DNA of 64,000 bases from Ariolimax columbianus (GCA_036924085.1 JAVGWX010000005.1:82737666-82801665), one strand, 5' to 3'. Numbered from the stretch's first letter, positions 9,826-20,735 are shown. Translations and numbers: made by a program. The notes: a model not told the origin generated them from the letters alone.

Positions 9826-10335
9826 GCGTGTTCCAATGAAACCGGACCAAACTGCAACAAGTGAACATACGTATGATGCACATAATGACGTCACTTCTGG
9901 AGTAAACAGCACATTCCAACCGTCAAGTTTGCAAAATTTCATTACTCTGCGACTCATAGTTTCCTAGCTACCGAAGACGGATGTGTCGGACTGAAACGTG
10001 CAAATATCGCAGTCAATTTGTAAACTAGCGACGTAATGCATTCCGTTCTCCGGACTACATCCTGCTGCTTGCAAAGCCCTGCCCGGGGCTTGGTAGCGAG
10101 AGATTGAAAACGAAAGTAGAAGAAGATAGTTTCCTCAGCAGACCGTTAAAAACATGGCGGGTGTGATACATAATTCGTCCAGAGTTTATCGGCGAGCGGT
10201 GAATCGGTTTCTAACAGCTGAAGGATGTCGACCAGTTGATATTCATCGCAGAATGCGGGCAGTGTCTGGTGACAAAAGTGTGACGAAGACAACAGTGAAG
10301 AGCTGGAGAACGATGTTTAAAGAAGGAAAGTTAAA
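9826..10335 (+). mobile_element. Mariner element, 5' end only
   Basis: The left end (cgaggcgtgttcc... accggacc) matches both ends of the mariner foldback at 38982-40163. It is followed by the same untranslated leader and the start of the transposase: MAGVI, FLTAEGCRPVDIHRRM, GDKSVTKTTVKSW and TMFKEG. These are the N-terminal helix-turn-helix blocks of mariner-type transposases. After FKEG the sequence switches to LINE RT (10336 on), so the catalytic DDE/D domain and right end are missing. A 160-bp SINE-B short form interrupts the leader. Confidence 0.8.
9966..10125 (+). mobile_element. SINE-B short form inside mariner leader
   Basis: A 160-bp insertion with a perfect 10-bp direct repeat, atagtttcct, at 9956-9965 and 10126-10135. 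The same leader is uninterrupted in the other mariner copy (ctcatagtttcctcagcag near 39114). It starts at the core (ctaccgaagacggatg) and ends agtagaagaag. Confidence 0.9.
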
Positions 10336-10450
10336 CAAAAGTGCACGCGGTTCTGTTTTTGCAGATGATTTGGCGTTGTGGATCTTAGAAGAAAACATCG
10401 CAACAGCTAGCATTATAATGCAGAGCGCTCTAACATCACCGAAGGCGTAG
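10154..10450 (+). pseudogene. Chimeric ORF: mariner HTH joined to LINE RT
   Basis: This 98-codon frame begins with the mariner transposase DNA-binding region (residues 1-58, ending TMFKEG). It continues without a stop into residues 59-98, KLNKSARGSVFADDLALW..., which is the RT palm of an I-group LINE with the catalytic F-A-D-D motif. The fusion lies at about 10330-10340, where the LINE copy replaces the rest of the mariner. The frame then ends at the edge of a second LINE insertion (10458). It is most likely an accident of nested insertion; it lacks both a transposase catalytic core and a whole RT. Confidence 0.75.
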
Positions 10451-12290
10451 GCCAATGAATCTTCTTCTTCTTCTTCGTACGCTGTCAGACGTCAACTTGA
10501 ATTTGTTCGAAGAAAGCAGCTGTCATCCTGAGGTTGTCGACACTGCCATAGAGCTTGTCTAGTGTTGGCACTGGTGATGGCCACATGTGCTTTCTCTGGT
10601 CCTCGTATGTCGGGCAATTTTGCAGCAGATGTTCAGCGCTCATTTTCCCTGTACCACAGGTGCATTCGTCAGTGCCACCTATCTTCAGTTTATTGAATAG
10701 ATAGTACCTCAGTCTGTTGTGGCCTGTGCGGAGTCTGAAGACCACGACCTGCTCTCTTCTGTTCAACTGGTAATCGGCATCATTTTTTGTGTAGCCAGTA
10801 TGTCCTGTTTCCCATTTGGCCATGTATCTAGGCCAATGCGTGACTAATGAAAGTCAATGAAGACAAAAAAAACGGCACATTGATGAGAACACAAACTATT
10901 GAGGTATTACCTTTGATCGGCGGATGACGTAGGAAACACAGATAGAAACCGAATGCGTTCAGTGCAGAAAATGACAATCATAAAACAAACTTGCTAGAAC
11001 AACTTGGAAAGCAGATGAAAGTGTATTAAAGAAGCTGTATACTAGATGTGTGAGACCAGTCCTAGTATACAGCATAGTAGCATGGATAACTGCAGTTAAA
11101 TAAAACTTTGAGAAAATAAATATAGTTCGAAAGCAAGCCATGCAAACCCTAAGAGGGGCATGAGGACCACGTCCATAAGAGAACTGGAAACAATTGTGAA
11201 CATGCAACCAATGGAGGACAGAAGAGACAGCAACAATGTGAGTAATTTAGAAGGCTGATAGACCATGCAATGTACCAGAGAATAAATGGTCTTGGAAGGA
11301 GAAGACACAAGCAGAGCAACTGTGTGGTATCAATAAAATAAAAGTGGAGAACAGAACCTATAAATAGCACATCACACATAAAACATATGCACACTACACA
11401 CCTGAAGAAAACAGCGCTTCCCAGAGATGATGGAAAACATTCCCAGCATTGGTTTCGAATAAAAAGCAGATAGACAGCAACAGAATGAAGAGCCTAACTG
11501 TAAAACATAGAGAGAAATACTACCCAAGCAACATCTGGACCCATGTATTTACAGATGGATCATCATCAATTGCACCAGAGAATGAAGGTCGGGGATATTT
11601 CTAATCCTGAAAAACAGTACACAAAGACAGCTATCAGTGGCGAATGGAAAGTTTTAAAGTAACCAGAGTAGAGGCAGAGGTATCGAAATGGGTTTAGCAG
11701 AAATTCTAATGACAGAACAAAACAGAGAGAGATTAGTAGTACTCTTCTCAGACGCCCTGTCAGTGGTACCGGCACTGGGGAGTCAGACAAATACAGAAAG
11801 ATGCAGTGGTACAACGGATTCCATATCATACAATATTTTGTTGGCAGTAAAGAAGCCGACAGACTGTAAGGAGAAGGTAGAAAGCTACCCCAACCTGACA
11901 CAGGTATAACTTATGAAGAGGTCAAGAGGTTTACCAGGTGTAGATACAGGAACAAACGGGAAGCAGGGCACACAGGTCATCACCCAAGTGATGCATATTA
12001 CCGAATCAACAGAGGTGAGCAGGTAATAATCTTTAGACAGCACATGCCACAACAGACTGAGATGTCATCTGTTCAAAAAACTAAGAATAAGACATACAGA
12101 TGAATATGTCTGCTCCACTCGTCGAAAATGACTGCCAAGTATCATCTGTTAAATGTGTCCAACATAGGAGGCACAGAGGAAGCACATGTAGCCATCGCCG
12201 AGTTCATTTCTGGACAAGCTCTATGGAGATAACAATAACCTCAGACTAACCACTGTTTTCTTTAGATATAATCAGGTTACAGTACGTTAG
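10336..12290 (+). pseudogene. LINE-I relic: RT palm to C-terminus
   Basis: A degenerate plus-strand I-group LINE. In order it shows SVFADDLALW (RT catalytic motif, about 10350), LMKVNEDKK about 10845, LKKLYTR.VRPVLVYSI.AW (thumb, about 11020-11100), HVFTDGSSS (first RNase H Asp, about 11535-11565), LVVLFSDALSVVPAL (second Asp block, about 11730-11780) and INRGEQVIIFR plus a Cys/His tail about 12005-12130. Many frameshifts and stops are present. It is interrupted at 10458-10828 by a younger, inverted LINE-I1 fragment and ends at a TA microsatellite. Confidence 0.75.
10458..10828 (-). mobile_element. LINE-I1 3' fragment nested in older LINE
   Basis: A 371-bp, 5'-truncated minus-strand insertion with a perfect 10-bp direct repeat, taggccaatg, at 10448-10457 and 10829-10838. 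It encodes WETGHTGYTKNDADYQLNRR, FRLRTGHNRLRY and CTCGTGKMSAEHLLQNCP in one open frame and ends in a GAA repeat. Removing it and one duplication rejoins the host RT sequence. Confidence 0.92.
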
Positions 12291-12391
<101 letters not shown>

Positions 12392-12434
12392 CTAGACGAG
12401 CAGAATGACAAAGTGATCGAAACAGACAAAATAC

Positions 12435-13814
12435 CTACACACGAGTCTTCCTGTAAGCTGTTTTACTCTTGACCCACACGTCATCGACCACATCAAGGCA
12501 AGACGACAAATGTCTTCCACATTGAGCGCTGCCATCGTCTACCTCTGCGTCCGACATGAACGAATCGCTGCTCCGTCTAGCAGTACCTTTCCTTAGGGAG
12601 GTGTTTGAAACTCTGGAAGCGTCTGACTCTACATGTGTAGCGTGATAAGATGGCGGGGAGACACTTGTGCAAGAACGTGATGATGGTTGTTCCGAAAAAG
12701 AAACAGATTTTTTGTCAATAGTTAGTTCTTTGCGCTGATGTTCTGGCACTTTTGTGGAATATTTTGGCATTGTTGGTAATGATAGATGCGACAGAGACAG
12801 GACATTACCCGGAGTTGTGTCCTCGAGTATCCGTTCGGAAATCGAATGTGGAGTTGATGTTAAATGTTCTTGTTCTCTAGAATAATGTTTCAGATTAACT
12901 ATTTCTGAAGAATCCTGTTTCAGGAATGTGTTCTGGTCCAGGTTGTCAGTACCCATTTCTGTTGGAAGTTTTACAGAATCGCATAAATAAGTTGAACGCC
13001 CTTCACCGGATCGTGTTTCCTGTTTTGAATGCCCCGCTATACAATAGGAGATAGTATTGTTTTTTTCGCTTGTCGGTGTATCCATAAGATGTTTGGATAA
13101 TATTGAAAGATCTGAAGCTCCTACTGCATTTTCTTTTGATTCTGATGTTTGTACAGTGATGAAATCCGTGCCAGTAGAGGATGGGCCCTCATTCGAATGG
13201 ATCCATCCTACCGAGAAAGCTTTAGTGGGTGATTCTTCCAATTCTGATTTGACCAATTTTTCATCTGGGAAAGTCGCGTCCCAACCTTCAAGTGATGGTA
13301 AAGCATCCGTTCCGGTGGGCGTTTGATTATCTAAGGGGACAGACCATCTCCATGACGACGTTGGGCTACAATCTGTAATATGGCCTAGAGATGGAAAATC
13401 CAACGTAGAGAAGTCAGTTTCGCCGTCAGTCCGTGAAGTCACCTCATTTATAAAAGGGGAATTAACATTCGGTTCAGATGGTAGAACGGCTTGATGTGTA
13501 TCTAGTCCAAGAAACATGGAGCTCTGGCTGTCTGCACTGTTACATGCGAGACATTGAGACTCATATCTTAAGATTTTATTTCTAGACTCCGTAACTGGTA
13601 TGCAACACGAGCACTGCAAAATCCCATTCAGTGTAATAATGTTCACGCAGTTTCCATTACCACATGTCTCGGCGTTGGAAGAATCATTTCTGGCACTGCG
13701 GTTACAAACCGGATTGTTATTGTTGTTAAGAATATCCTCTGAATCTTCATGACAATCAGACGCACGTATGCCGCTGCCATCGGCGGGTGGCATTGACAGA
13801 AAGCAGGAGGACAT
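12435..13814 (-). CDS. 459-aa unknown protein or large 5' exon
   Basis: This is the only long ORF in the window that is not made of repeats. An in-frame TAA lies nine bases before the ATG, which supports the start. The protein is Ser/Thr/Asn/Asp-rich and looks disordered. Residues 45-65 hold a Cys cluster (ETCGNGNC... QCSCC) and the C-terminal 60 residues are basic with phosphosite-like RRSSDSF. No signal peptide or membrane segment is seen. The last residues, SKTAYRKTR, resemble the TKEFRRTR segment that precedes the catalytic region of animal NAD kinases. The ORF lies upstream of, and on the same strand as, the NADK exon at 1420-1549. It may therefore be an N-terminal NADK exon, with splicing at a GT near 12436-12440 instead of the TAG. 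A separate gene is the alternative. Non-repetitive codon use argues for real coding DNA. Confidence 0.6.
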   Translation of the reverse strand: MSSCFLSMPPADGSGIRASDCHEDSEDILNNNNNPVCNRSARNDSSNAETCGNGNCVNIITLNGILQCSCCIPVTESRNKILRYESQCLACNSADSQSSMFLGLDTHQAVLPSEPNVNSPFINEVTSRTDGETDFSTLDFPSLGHITDCSPTSSWRWSVPLDNQTPTGTDALPSLEGWDATFPDEKLVKSELEESPTKAFSVGWIHSNEGPSSTGTDFITVQTSESKENAVGASDLSILSKHLMDTPTSEKNNTISYCIAGHSKQETRSGEGRSTYLCDSVKLPTEMGTDNLDQNTFLKQDSSEIVNLKHYSREQEHLTSTPHSISERILEDTTPGNVLSLSHLSLPTMPKYSTKVPEHQRKELTIDKKSVSFSEQPSSRSCTSVSPPSYHATHVESDASRVSNTSLRKGTARRSSDSFMSDAEVDDGSAQCGRHLSSCLDVVDDVWVKSKTAYRKTRV

Positions 13815-14397
13815 CGTGTCTTATGTGTCCTAGTTTTCTCAAGTGATGAATTAATGCACATCAGCAGCACACACTGCCTATATCAAACCGGTTCTCATTG
13901 AAAGTCCGACAACAGCCGAGACACATACTTTGTTGTCAGTGTCAGAAAAGACGTCATTATATTTTCCGAATTGGATCGCACCAATAAAGCGCATATGGAA
14001 GAGTTCACGTAACCAACCATAAAGGTGTTCAACAATGTCGATGTGGAATGTGTAAGCTGCGATGGCTTTATTATAAATATACTACAATTAAAAACAACAA
14101 CATATTAATCACAATTTCGATGGACTGGCTTGACTTAGTCGCCTTCAACCATATGCAAGACAAGTTACAGTTTTACTATTCTTTTCTTCCCATTCGCGAG
14201 TGATGAAGGATACAAGGAATTGTAATGAGATCTAAATAAAATAATCACGACACAAACGATATGCTAAGACCAAGTTATCGCTAAACATTTTTCTACTTCT
14301 GCCTCCTATTATTTACCATGCTAACTAGTGTATGCTATAACGGATCCCCACAGCTTCATTCCACTAATAATGTGTGTATTTGATGTTGCTGACTATA
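13815..14397. other. Upstream flank of the 459-aa ORF
   Basis: Probable 5' flank or intron of the minus-strand ORF. No convincing TATA box, CpG island or exon was found, and no repeat copy was recognised. Confidence 0.4.
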
Positions 14398-14405
14398 TTC
14401 TATGG

Positions 14406-15726
14406 CAGAGCTTCTCAAACTAGGGGTCACGAGAATAGTATTGGGAGTCGCGGTAACATTTGAAAACAAATGGTATCAATAATTAGAAAACTAACCATTT
14501 CATTTATTTTCAACAACAGTGGTATATTGCTTGTTGTGGCTTTTAGACACACTGTTTCCTCAAACTTCAGCGAATGTTTAAGAACTGTGGAATAGGAACC
14601 GCTCTCGTCAAGCTGAAACAATCGCGCTCGTGCGATATCTTGCATTTTCGCGATTGCGTCGCTTGAGCCTTATAGGGAGGTGCAGATCCTGCAAGTTGGA
14701 AATGACCTAACGAGTCAGATGTCAGTGGGACTCGACAATTATGTAAGATAGGCCATTTCGGCCAGGCGGAGACCAACTTTAGTTTCTCAACGTGCACAAC
14801 ACCGCTTCAACTAGTTACTAACCTATCGAGTGTCCCAACAGTTGACCAACTCGGGTTAATAAATAGATGCGCCGTGTACGCTCGGCCTAAATAGCAGTTT
14901 GTGGTCCTTTGCGTTCGGAGCTCGTGCTAGTTGTACAGTGTTCATTTGTTTTGTTGTTCAATATGTCTCTCTAAGGAAAGAACGCTAATATTTGTAAACT
15001 GAAAGATAAAATTCAGACCTCCATAAAGAAATTTAAAGATATGTAAGCATAAAGAGGAAAATTTAAAATTTAAAATGTTTTCACGAACAGAGGATTATTT
15101 CTATTTTAATATGTTTAGTTTGGATCGTAACTGATCATTTTGAAAATAACTGACTATTTTCAACCGGAACAGATAATAGTCAGCTATATTGGATTACAAC
15201 CAATTTTATCATGGAAATGAAAAATGTGAAACATATCTTGTTGAAAGCTCAAATAGAATTTGCAAACCTTTCATGTGATTCAAATCTCAAACTTGAATTT
15301 TAAAGAAAAAACGTAAACACTTGTTGGTTTTTTGTTAAAGCAGAATTACCAATACTGTTGAAATTAGCGATGCCACCTCTTCTGCCATCTGTTAACACCT
15401 ATTTGAGCGAATCCGCACTTTCAACATTGACGGCACCGACAAAAAAATACTGTTCAGTCTTTAGAACATCGAGATTGCTAGGAGACCAGTAGCGACGAAT
15501 ATTAAGTTACGGTTCGAGTTATTGTTTCAGAATAAGCAATTGCATCCATCCTATTAAAGGCAAATTTATTTTTATTTTTTCTCAGCCTTCAGTAAAATTG
15601 TCGTTATTATATATGGTATATATACAGTGTTAGTAACAACTGCGTTTATGACATTGAGTGAAGAGTCGCGAAAAAAATGTGTCTGATCAAAGAGGTCGCC
15701 GATGACAAAAAGTTTGAGAAGCGCTG
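14406..15726. mobile_element. hAT DNA transposon remnant, 1.3 kb
   Basis: The left end cagagcttctcaaact and the reverse complement of the right end, cagcgcttctcaaact, match the classic hAT terminal repeat CAG(T/C)GNTTCTCAAACT. The flanks ttctatgg (14398-14405) and ttctaccg (15727-15734) are a 6/8 match for the 8-bp target-site duplication hAT makes. Inside, plus-strand 15400-15450 reads TYLSESALSTLTAPTKK, which resembles the conserved C-terminal dimerisation block of ZBED/SCAND3-type hAT transposases (YLCE-G-FSTLT-x-K). The rest of the transposase is missing, so this is an internally deleted, non-mobile copy. Confidence 0.75.
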
Positions 15727-15924
15727 TTCTACCGCATTCGTGTTATTTTGTCTTCTGATCTCAAATAAAAACAAGGTATTTATTCTTTTATTCCTCCATT
15801 ATATTTCTGTCGTTTCCAGTTGCTAATCTACATCCGTCAAGCCATTGACTTGTGTGAAGTACATCAGTTGGAGAGTATCTTACAGTAGTTATACTGCACT
15901 GCGAGTCATCCCTAATGGCACGTT

Positions 15925-16090
15925 CCCAGTGTGGCACTGGTCCTATTCTCTTCTCTGTCACACACATTCTTCTGTCCTAAAGGAGTCAGATATCAATGGT
16001 AGTTGTCTCCTACAACATGCACACAGTGTGACACTGGTCATATTCGCGTCTCTGTCACACACAGTGCCCTCTGATCCTCACAATTTTCAG
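15925..16090. repeat. Two-copy direct repeat, ~110 bp
   Basis: The block cagtgtggcactggtcctat... tctctgtcacacaca at 15928-15967 recurs at about 16023-16062 with a few changes. A related piece (cctggtcctattctcgtctc) lies at 36373 in family D, so this is part of a dispersed repeat. Confidence 0.6.
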
Positions 16091-16199
16091 ATGTGATCTT
16101 GCACGCAAATTACAGGTATGTAGAGGTCAACCTTTAGTAGACACTGCTGTCGGTAAATACGTTCCTCGAGATTTCAATATACTGTGGCTCAGTTAATAT

Positions 16200-16330
16200 A
16201 CTTCTACTTCCTTAACAGTAAGTTGTGTAAACATTTACAGCTGGGTCATCTGGAGCGTGCCGGTAACGGAAGTTGAACCTCGTACCATTGGCGAGAAAAA
16301 GGAATGCTCTGTGATACTGAAAAGTGTGTT
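16200..16330 (-). mobile_element. SINE-E fragment (tRNA-like head)
   Basis: Minus-strand copy of the segment ggttcaacttccgttaccgg... cccagctgtaaatg, shared with copies at 20645, 24785, 37030 and 41296. The plus strand beside it (16345-16440) carries another tRNA-like stretch with a box B-like ggtttaaaccc. Confidence 0.5.
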
Positions 16331-17049
16331 GTGTGGTCATACATACACTGTGTTTTCCAGTGGTTATGATACCTTCCGCTTGACCAAGGAGGCAATGGTT
16401 TAAACCCACCTCGACTGATTCCTTTGGGTTAATCACAGGTAAGAATATAAGCCTTGGATGTGTACTGCAAGGTCAAGCGGCCTAAATTCATCATCCCTAC
16501 AATACACCCGGTGCATCAAACTTAAGCACACATTGTTATGGGTTAGCTTCCCATACTGGCAAAACCCAACCAGATTAATTCCACTAGGACAGATAACCCT
16601 CCAATTCATGTTTTACACATCACCCTATTCACATAGGCCAAACGTCTGCTGATTATGGAGTTGCCATCTGCCATTCGATGAAATATCTATGACCAAACGC
16701 CGTATATTATATAGGAATAGAATAGTACAACTCGTTATCTCGGTAACCTGACTATCACTCAGCTGTAAATTGATACCTAACTGTAGAAAGCTGCGAGGAA
16801 GCACTTTGTCACCTGTTTTATAAAATCTGCGGCCTTGTTCAGTGAAGTACCTAACACTTCTTGGCTAGACGCAAACAAAAATAGCTGTAGTTTTCCATGA
16901 CAAACGTGTGTCTCCAATTCATTATAGTATATGGTGTGTCTAAAAGGTTGAAAGTAAGAATCCGGACACCAAATTGAAGAGAAAAAAAACACATTCACCT
17001 CAAATAAAAACCAGGAAGCAGAACCGAGATCCGTTAAGAAATCCATATA

Positions 17050-17410
17050 CCTTTTAGATGTTCAGTAATACGAGTGGTCCGCCGGGGACTTTGTGTGTGA
17101 CAAGGACAAGAATAGCACCACAGCCTCACAGGGAGCATGTCGTAAGGAAAACTAACTGTGTGACACGTCATAACGTCCGTCATAGTTAAGTGGTTTGTTA
17201 AGAGCAGCATTGATAGCGCCTAACAGGCTGCGGGTCTACATTGCTCTATTGTTTGTCTATTACGATGGACTGCATATCGGTCTACCACCATACGCGGCAC
17301 GTGTCCATTGTAGTAATGTAATAAGCTGCTCGATCCTAGCCCGCAAAGCAGGAACTCCTCCAGCTACATCCCGCTCATGTCAGAGCACTAAAAAGGAAAG
17401 AAGATGATGA
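17050..17410 (+). repeat. Family-H dispersed repeat
   Basis: Shares gacaaggacaagaatag, gagcatgtcgtaag, gactaactgtgtgac-like, gcgcctaacaggctgc and gatcctagcccgc blocks with the split copy at 45540-45720 plus 47134-47265. No coding capacity was seen. It could be a non-autonomous DNA element, but its ends are not clear. Confidence 0.6.
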
Positions 17411-17499
17411 TAAAGAAGATGATAAAGATGAAGAAGCAGAAAAATAAGAAAAAGAAGACGAAGCAGAAGAAAATAGGGGCAATGCTAAGTATTTAATGG

Positions 17500-18093
17500 A
17501 CAGATAAGTTTATCATGGAATATACAGCTAAGAAATGTTGTTCGTGGAGAAAATGCTAAGTTTATCATGGGCAGCTAAGAAATGTTGTTCGTGGAGAAAA
17601 TGCTAAGTTTATCATGGGCAGCTAAGAAATGTTGTTCGTGGAGAAAATGCTAAGTTTATCATGGGCAGCTAAGAAATGTTGTTCGTGGAGAAAATGCTAA
17701 GTTTATCATGGACAGCTAAGAAATGTTGTTCGTGGAGAAAATGCTAAGTTTATCATGGGCAGCTAAGAAATGTTGTTCGTGGAGAAAATGCTAAGTTTAT
17801 CATGGACAGCTAAGAAATGTTGTTCGTGGAGAAAATGCTAAGTTTATCATGGGCAGCTAAGAAATGTTGTTCGTGGAGAAAATGCTAAGTTTATCATGGA
17901 CAGCTAAGAAATGTTGTTCGTGGAGAAAATGCTAAGTTTATCATGGGCAGCTAAGAAATGTTGTTCGTGGAGAAAATGCTAAGTTTATCATGGGCAGCTA
18001 AGAAATGTTGTTCGTGGAGAAAATGCTAAGTTTATCATGGGCAGCTAAGAAATGTTGTTCGTGGGGAAACTGCTATGAATATCATGGACAGCT
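17500..18093. repeat. 47-bp minisatellite (left part)
   Basis: About 12 copies of a 47-bp unit: gctaagtttatcatgg(g/a) then cagctaagaaatgttgttcg then tggagaaaat. The starts at 17555 and 17602 fix the period. Two or three further degenerate units continue at 19675-19770, so the array is interrupted by the LINE at 18094-19674. Confidence 0.95.
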
Positions 18094-19674
18094 TCTTCTT
18101 CTTCATCGTTCATCCTCAGATCAAAGCCCCGGTTTCTCTTACAAAGGACACCGTATTTGTAAGGCTGTTTTATCTCCATACAGCTTTTGTCTCATATCTG
18201 TCTCGCGAGGCCAGTATTGTTCTCTTTTCCTGTGTGAGCATGCAGCTTTGCAGGATGTGTTCCACGGTCATGATATGTCCCAATCCTCATTTTGTTGTAA
18301 AGATGACCCTTGAGTCTGCTATGCCCAGTTCTCAGTCTGAAGATGATGACTTGCTCTTCTCTAGTTAAGTTAAAGAGCTGTCTTCTTTTCGGAAGTCGGG
18401 GTGTTGATCAGCACACTTTACCCTGAGGTTGGCTTTAATTATGGTCTTGGCCTCGTTATATATGACACTCAGGCCTGTTTGTGGGGATGCTCCTCCACTC
18501 TTTGCTAGTTTTTCTGCAGCTTCATTGCCTTCAATATTGCAGTGGGATGGGATACACTGTATGACCAACTTTGGGTGTTCTGCTGAGAGCTGTGTCAGGG
18601 AGAACATATATTGCTCAAGACCTTCATCTTTGTGTTGTTTTAGCGCTGCTAATACTGACTCAGCATCAGTCAGGAATACTATGTTTTCTTGGTGGATATC
18701 TTTATCTTGGATTGCAAGCTCAGCTACGGCCTTCAGTGCCTCTGCTTCTGCGCGGAAGTTATTAGAGTATCTTCTCGTTGTTAATACTCGTTTTTCTTCT
18801 CCATTCCTTAGTCTGCAATTGACCCTTCCACCTCCACTGGATGTGACTTTGTTAGATGAGCCATCTGTATATACGCGTATCCGTGTTTCTGGTGGGTATA
18901 CTCTCCAAAGATATTAATCTGTGATACATTTCCTTTCTAAATCTGTCTGAGTTCCCTTTTCCCTATTCCCTCTATGGTTTCTACCATCTCAGGGGACTTG
19001 GCTTTTTCCCATGGTGGGATTTGGGATGTTTGTTTTAGATCTCTAACCACTGCCTGACTTATGATGTGGTCTGCTCTTGCAAGTTCTTTTGGTTTTTTTT
19101 TTATATGAAGTGGTTTCTCTTTAATTTCCCTCTTCCCATGCGATTTATCCTGTCATTTATTGGGTGATCAGGCATTCGTCTCTATACTTTTGATTTGTGT
19201 GATGTTCTCGATTGCATGTATTAGTTTTGTTTTCATAGCTCCAGTGATGATACATATTCCTTGATTTTGGGTTGTATTTAATTTGTGAAAGTTATTCTTT
19301 CTTGCTGTGGATTATGCTGCTATCCCGTATTCTAGCACTGGTCTCAAATAACATGTGTACATTTTCTTTAGGGTGCCCGTGTCAGATCCCTATATTGAGC
19401 CTGATATCTTTCTCATTATGGCCATTCTATTATTGGCTTTGTTGATGGCTTTTTTTATCTGGTTTTTCCATGACAACCTTGGGTCCATTATTATTCCCAG
19501 ATAAGTTGGACTTATGTCAATGGGGAGAGTCTGACCATTTACTTTTAGGATCACTTCTTGGGGCTTGGGAGATAGGGAGAAGATTGTGTACGTGGTTTTG
19601 GTTTCGTTTATTGCGATTTGCCAATTTTGTGCCCATGTCTCTATTTTAGTTTGTGGCCTTCTGCATTTGGTTTC
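18094..19674 (-). mobile_element. LINE-I2: I-group LINE inserted in minisatellite
   Basis: A 1.58-kb, 5'-truncated minus-strand element. From its 5' end it encodes ETWAQNWQIAINETKTTYT and PTYLGIIMDPRLSWKNQI (RT palm end and thumb), VYTDGSSN (first RNase H Asp), FRAEAEAL-like and FLTDAESVLAAL (further RNase H blocks), IPSHCNIEGNEAAEKLAKSGG (last RNase H block) and a shortened C-terminus. The GAA-type tail is at 18094-18106. The 14-bp array word tatcatgg(a/g)cagct at 18080-18093 and 19675-19688 could be a target duplication or two array units. Stops and frameshifts make it non-functional. A second copy lies at 58610-59990. Confidence 0.85.
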
Positions 19675-19689
19675 TATCATGGGCAGCTA

Positions 19690-20640
19690 AGAGATGTTGT
19701 TCCTGAGGAAACTGCTTAGTATATCATGGGCAGCTAAGTAAATTATGAACAGCTAAGAAATGATAACAAAATATGTTTCAAAACAGAAGTGTAAAGACAT
19801 TAATACTAACACATATTGCAACACCAGATATGGGACCACAGTCATTACAATTACAAGAATCGCTCTTTGCAGACAATCAAAGACTAATGTACGAAGATAT
19901 GACTGCGCTTGACACTGTCTGTGAAAGTTATGATTTGAGAATGAAGACATGAGACAAACTATGCGGATTCGTAGATCATCTGATCCCCTAAGCATTAGTG
20001 CCAACAACATTAAAATTAATCAGGCCTGTGATTACAGAAACACGGATGTACTTTTATGGCTGAGTTGAGACTTTATTGATTAAGAAATTGATATTACCCA
20101 TCAAAACGCCCTCTTGTGTACTTAACGATCTCCACTGCTTAACATTAGCTATGCATTAGCGACATGAAATGTATGTGGGAGGTTTTGTTTTTTGTTTTGT
20201 AACTAGGAGAGATAACATGAGAAACAAAATTATAATTATGGTACAAACTATGCTTAATGCCGACTTCATTTCTAAGCATAAATTGAAGTGGTTCTCAAGC
20301 GAAAGTAACCAGATCTCAATTCCCACTGCGCGCTTACAAAGCAAAGCGTTTTGACTTTGGAGAACGGGTCGTGCCACGTGTGACAAATAGGTAAATGAAA
20401 TCAAGATGATCCTACAACGATCAGGGCTTACAATGGCAGACACAACACAAAATGATTCATTATCTTATTTGTTATCGTCTTCACTACTTCAGTAATGTGG
20501 TTCCTTGTAGGATTGTGAAAGGCGGTCTCACAAATAACACGGCTATTCGGAAAGAACTGTTACAGATTCCATTATATGGTCTCAGCTTTCTATTAGGTGG
20601 TGTGGTTAGTTCCCTTCTTCCCTGTTTTTTCTTCCACTAC
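19690..20640. other. Non-coding stretch, nothing recognised
   Basis: After about 80 bp of decayed 47-bp array, no repeat family, exon or structured element was recognised. The open frames are under 100 codons without family resemblance. Confidence 0.45.
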
Positions 20641-20644
20641 TAAA

Positions 20645-20735
20645 TCAGGTACCCGTTAAAAGTTGGGTCGGTTGCAGTGAGCCGATAACGGGGATCGGAC
20701 CCAGCACATTTGCCGTGAGAAGCGAGTGCAACCCC
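20645..20735 (-). mobile_element. SINE-E head fragment
   Basis: On the minus strand it reads gcactcgcttctcacggc, then ctgggtccgatcccc (box B-like), then cccaacttttaacgggtacc. This is the tRNA-like head and junction of SINE-E. It abuts a poly-C tract at 20731-20766. Confidence 0.6.

Noticed and set aside
13600..13680. EGF-like domain in the 459-aa ORF (CGNGNC... CSC)
   Set aside because: Only a partial Cys pattern; the first and last cysteines of an EGF module are not in register and there is no signal peptide.
17555..18093. 47-bp repeats as a possible CRISPR or regulatory array
   Set aside because: Whole units are identical, with no variable spacers and no associated genes.
18429..18917. 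162-codon plus-strand frame
   Set aside because: It is the antisense shadow of the LINE-I2 RNase H region.
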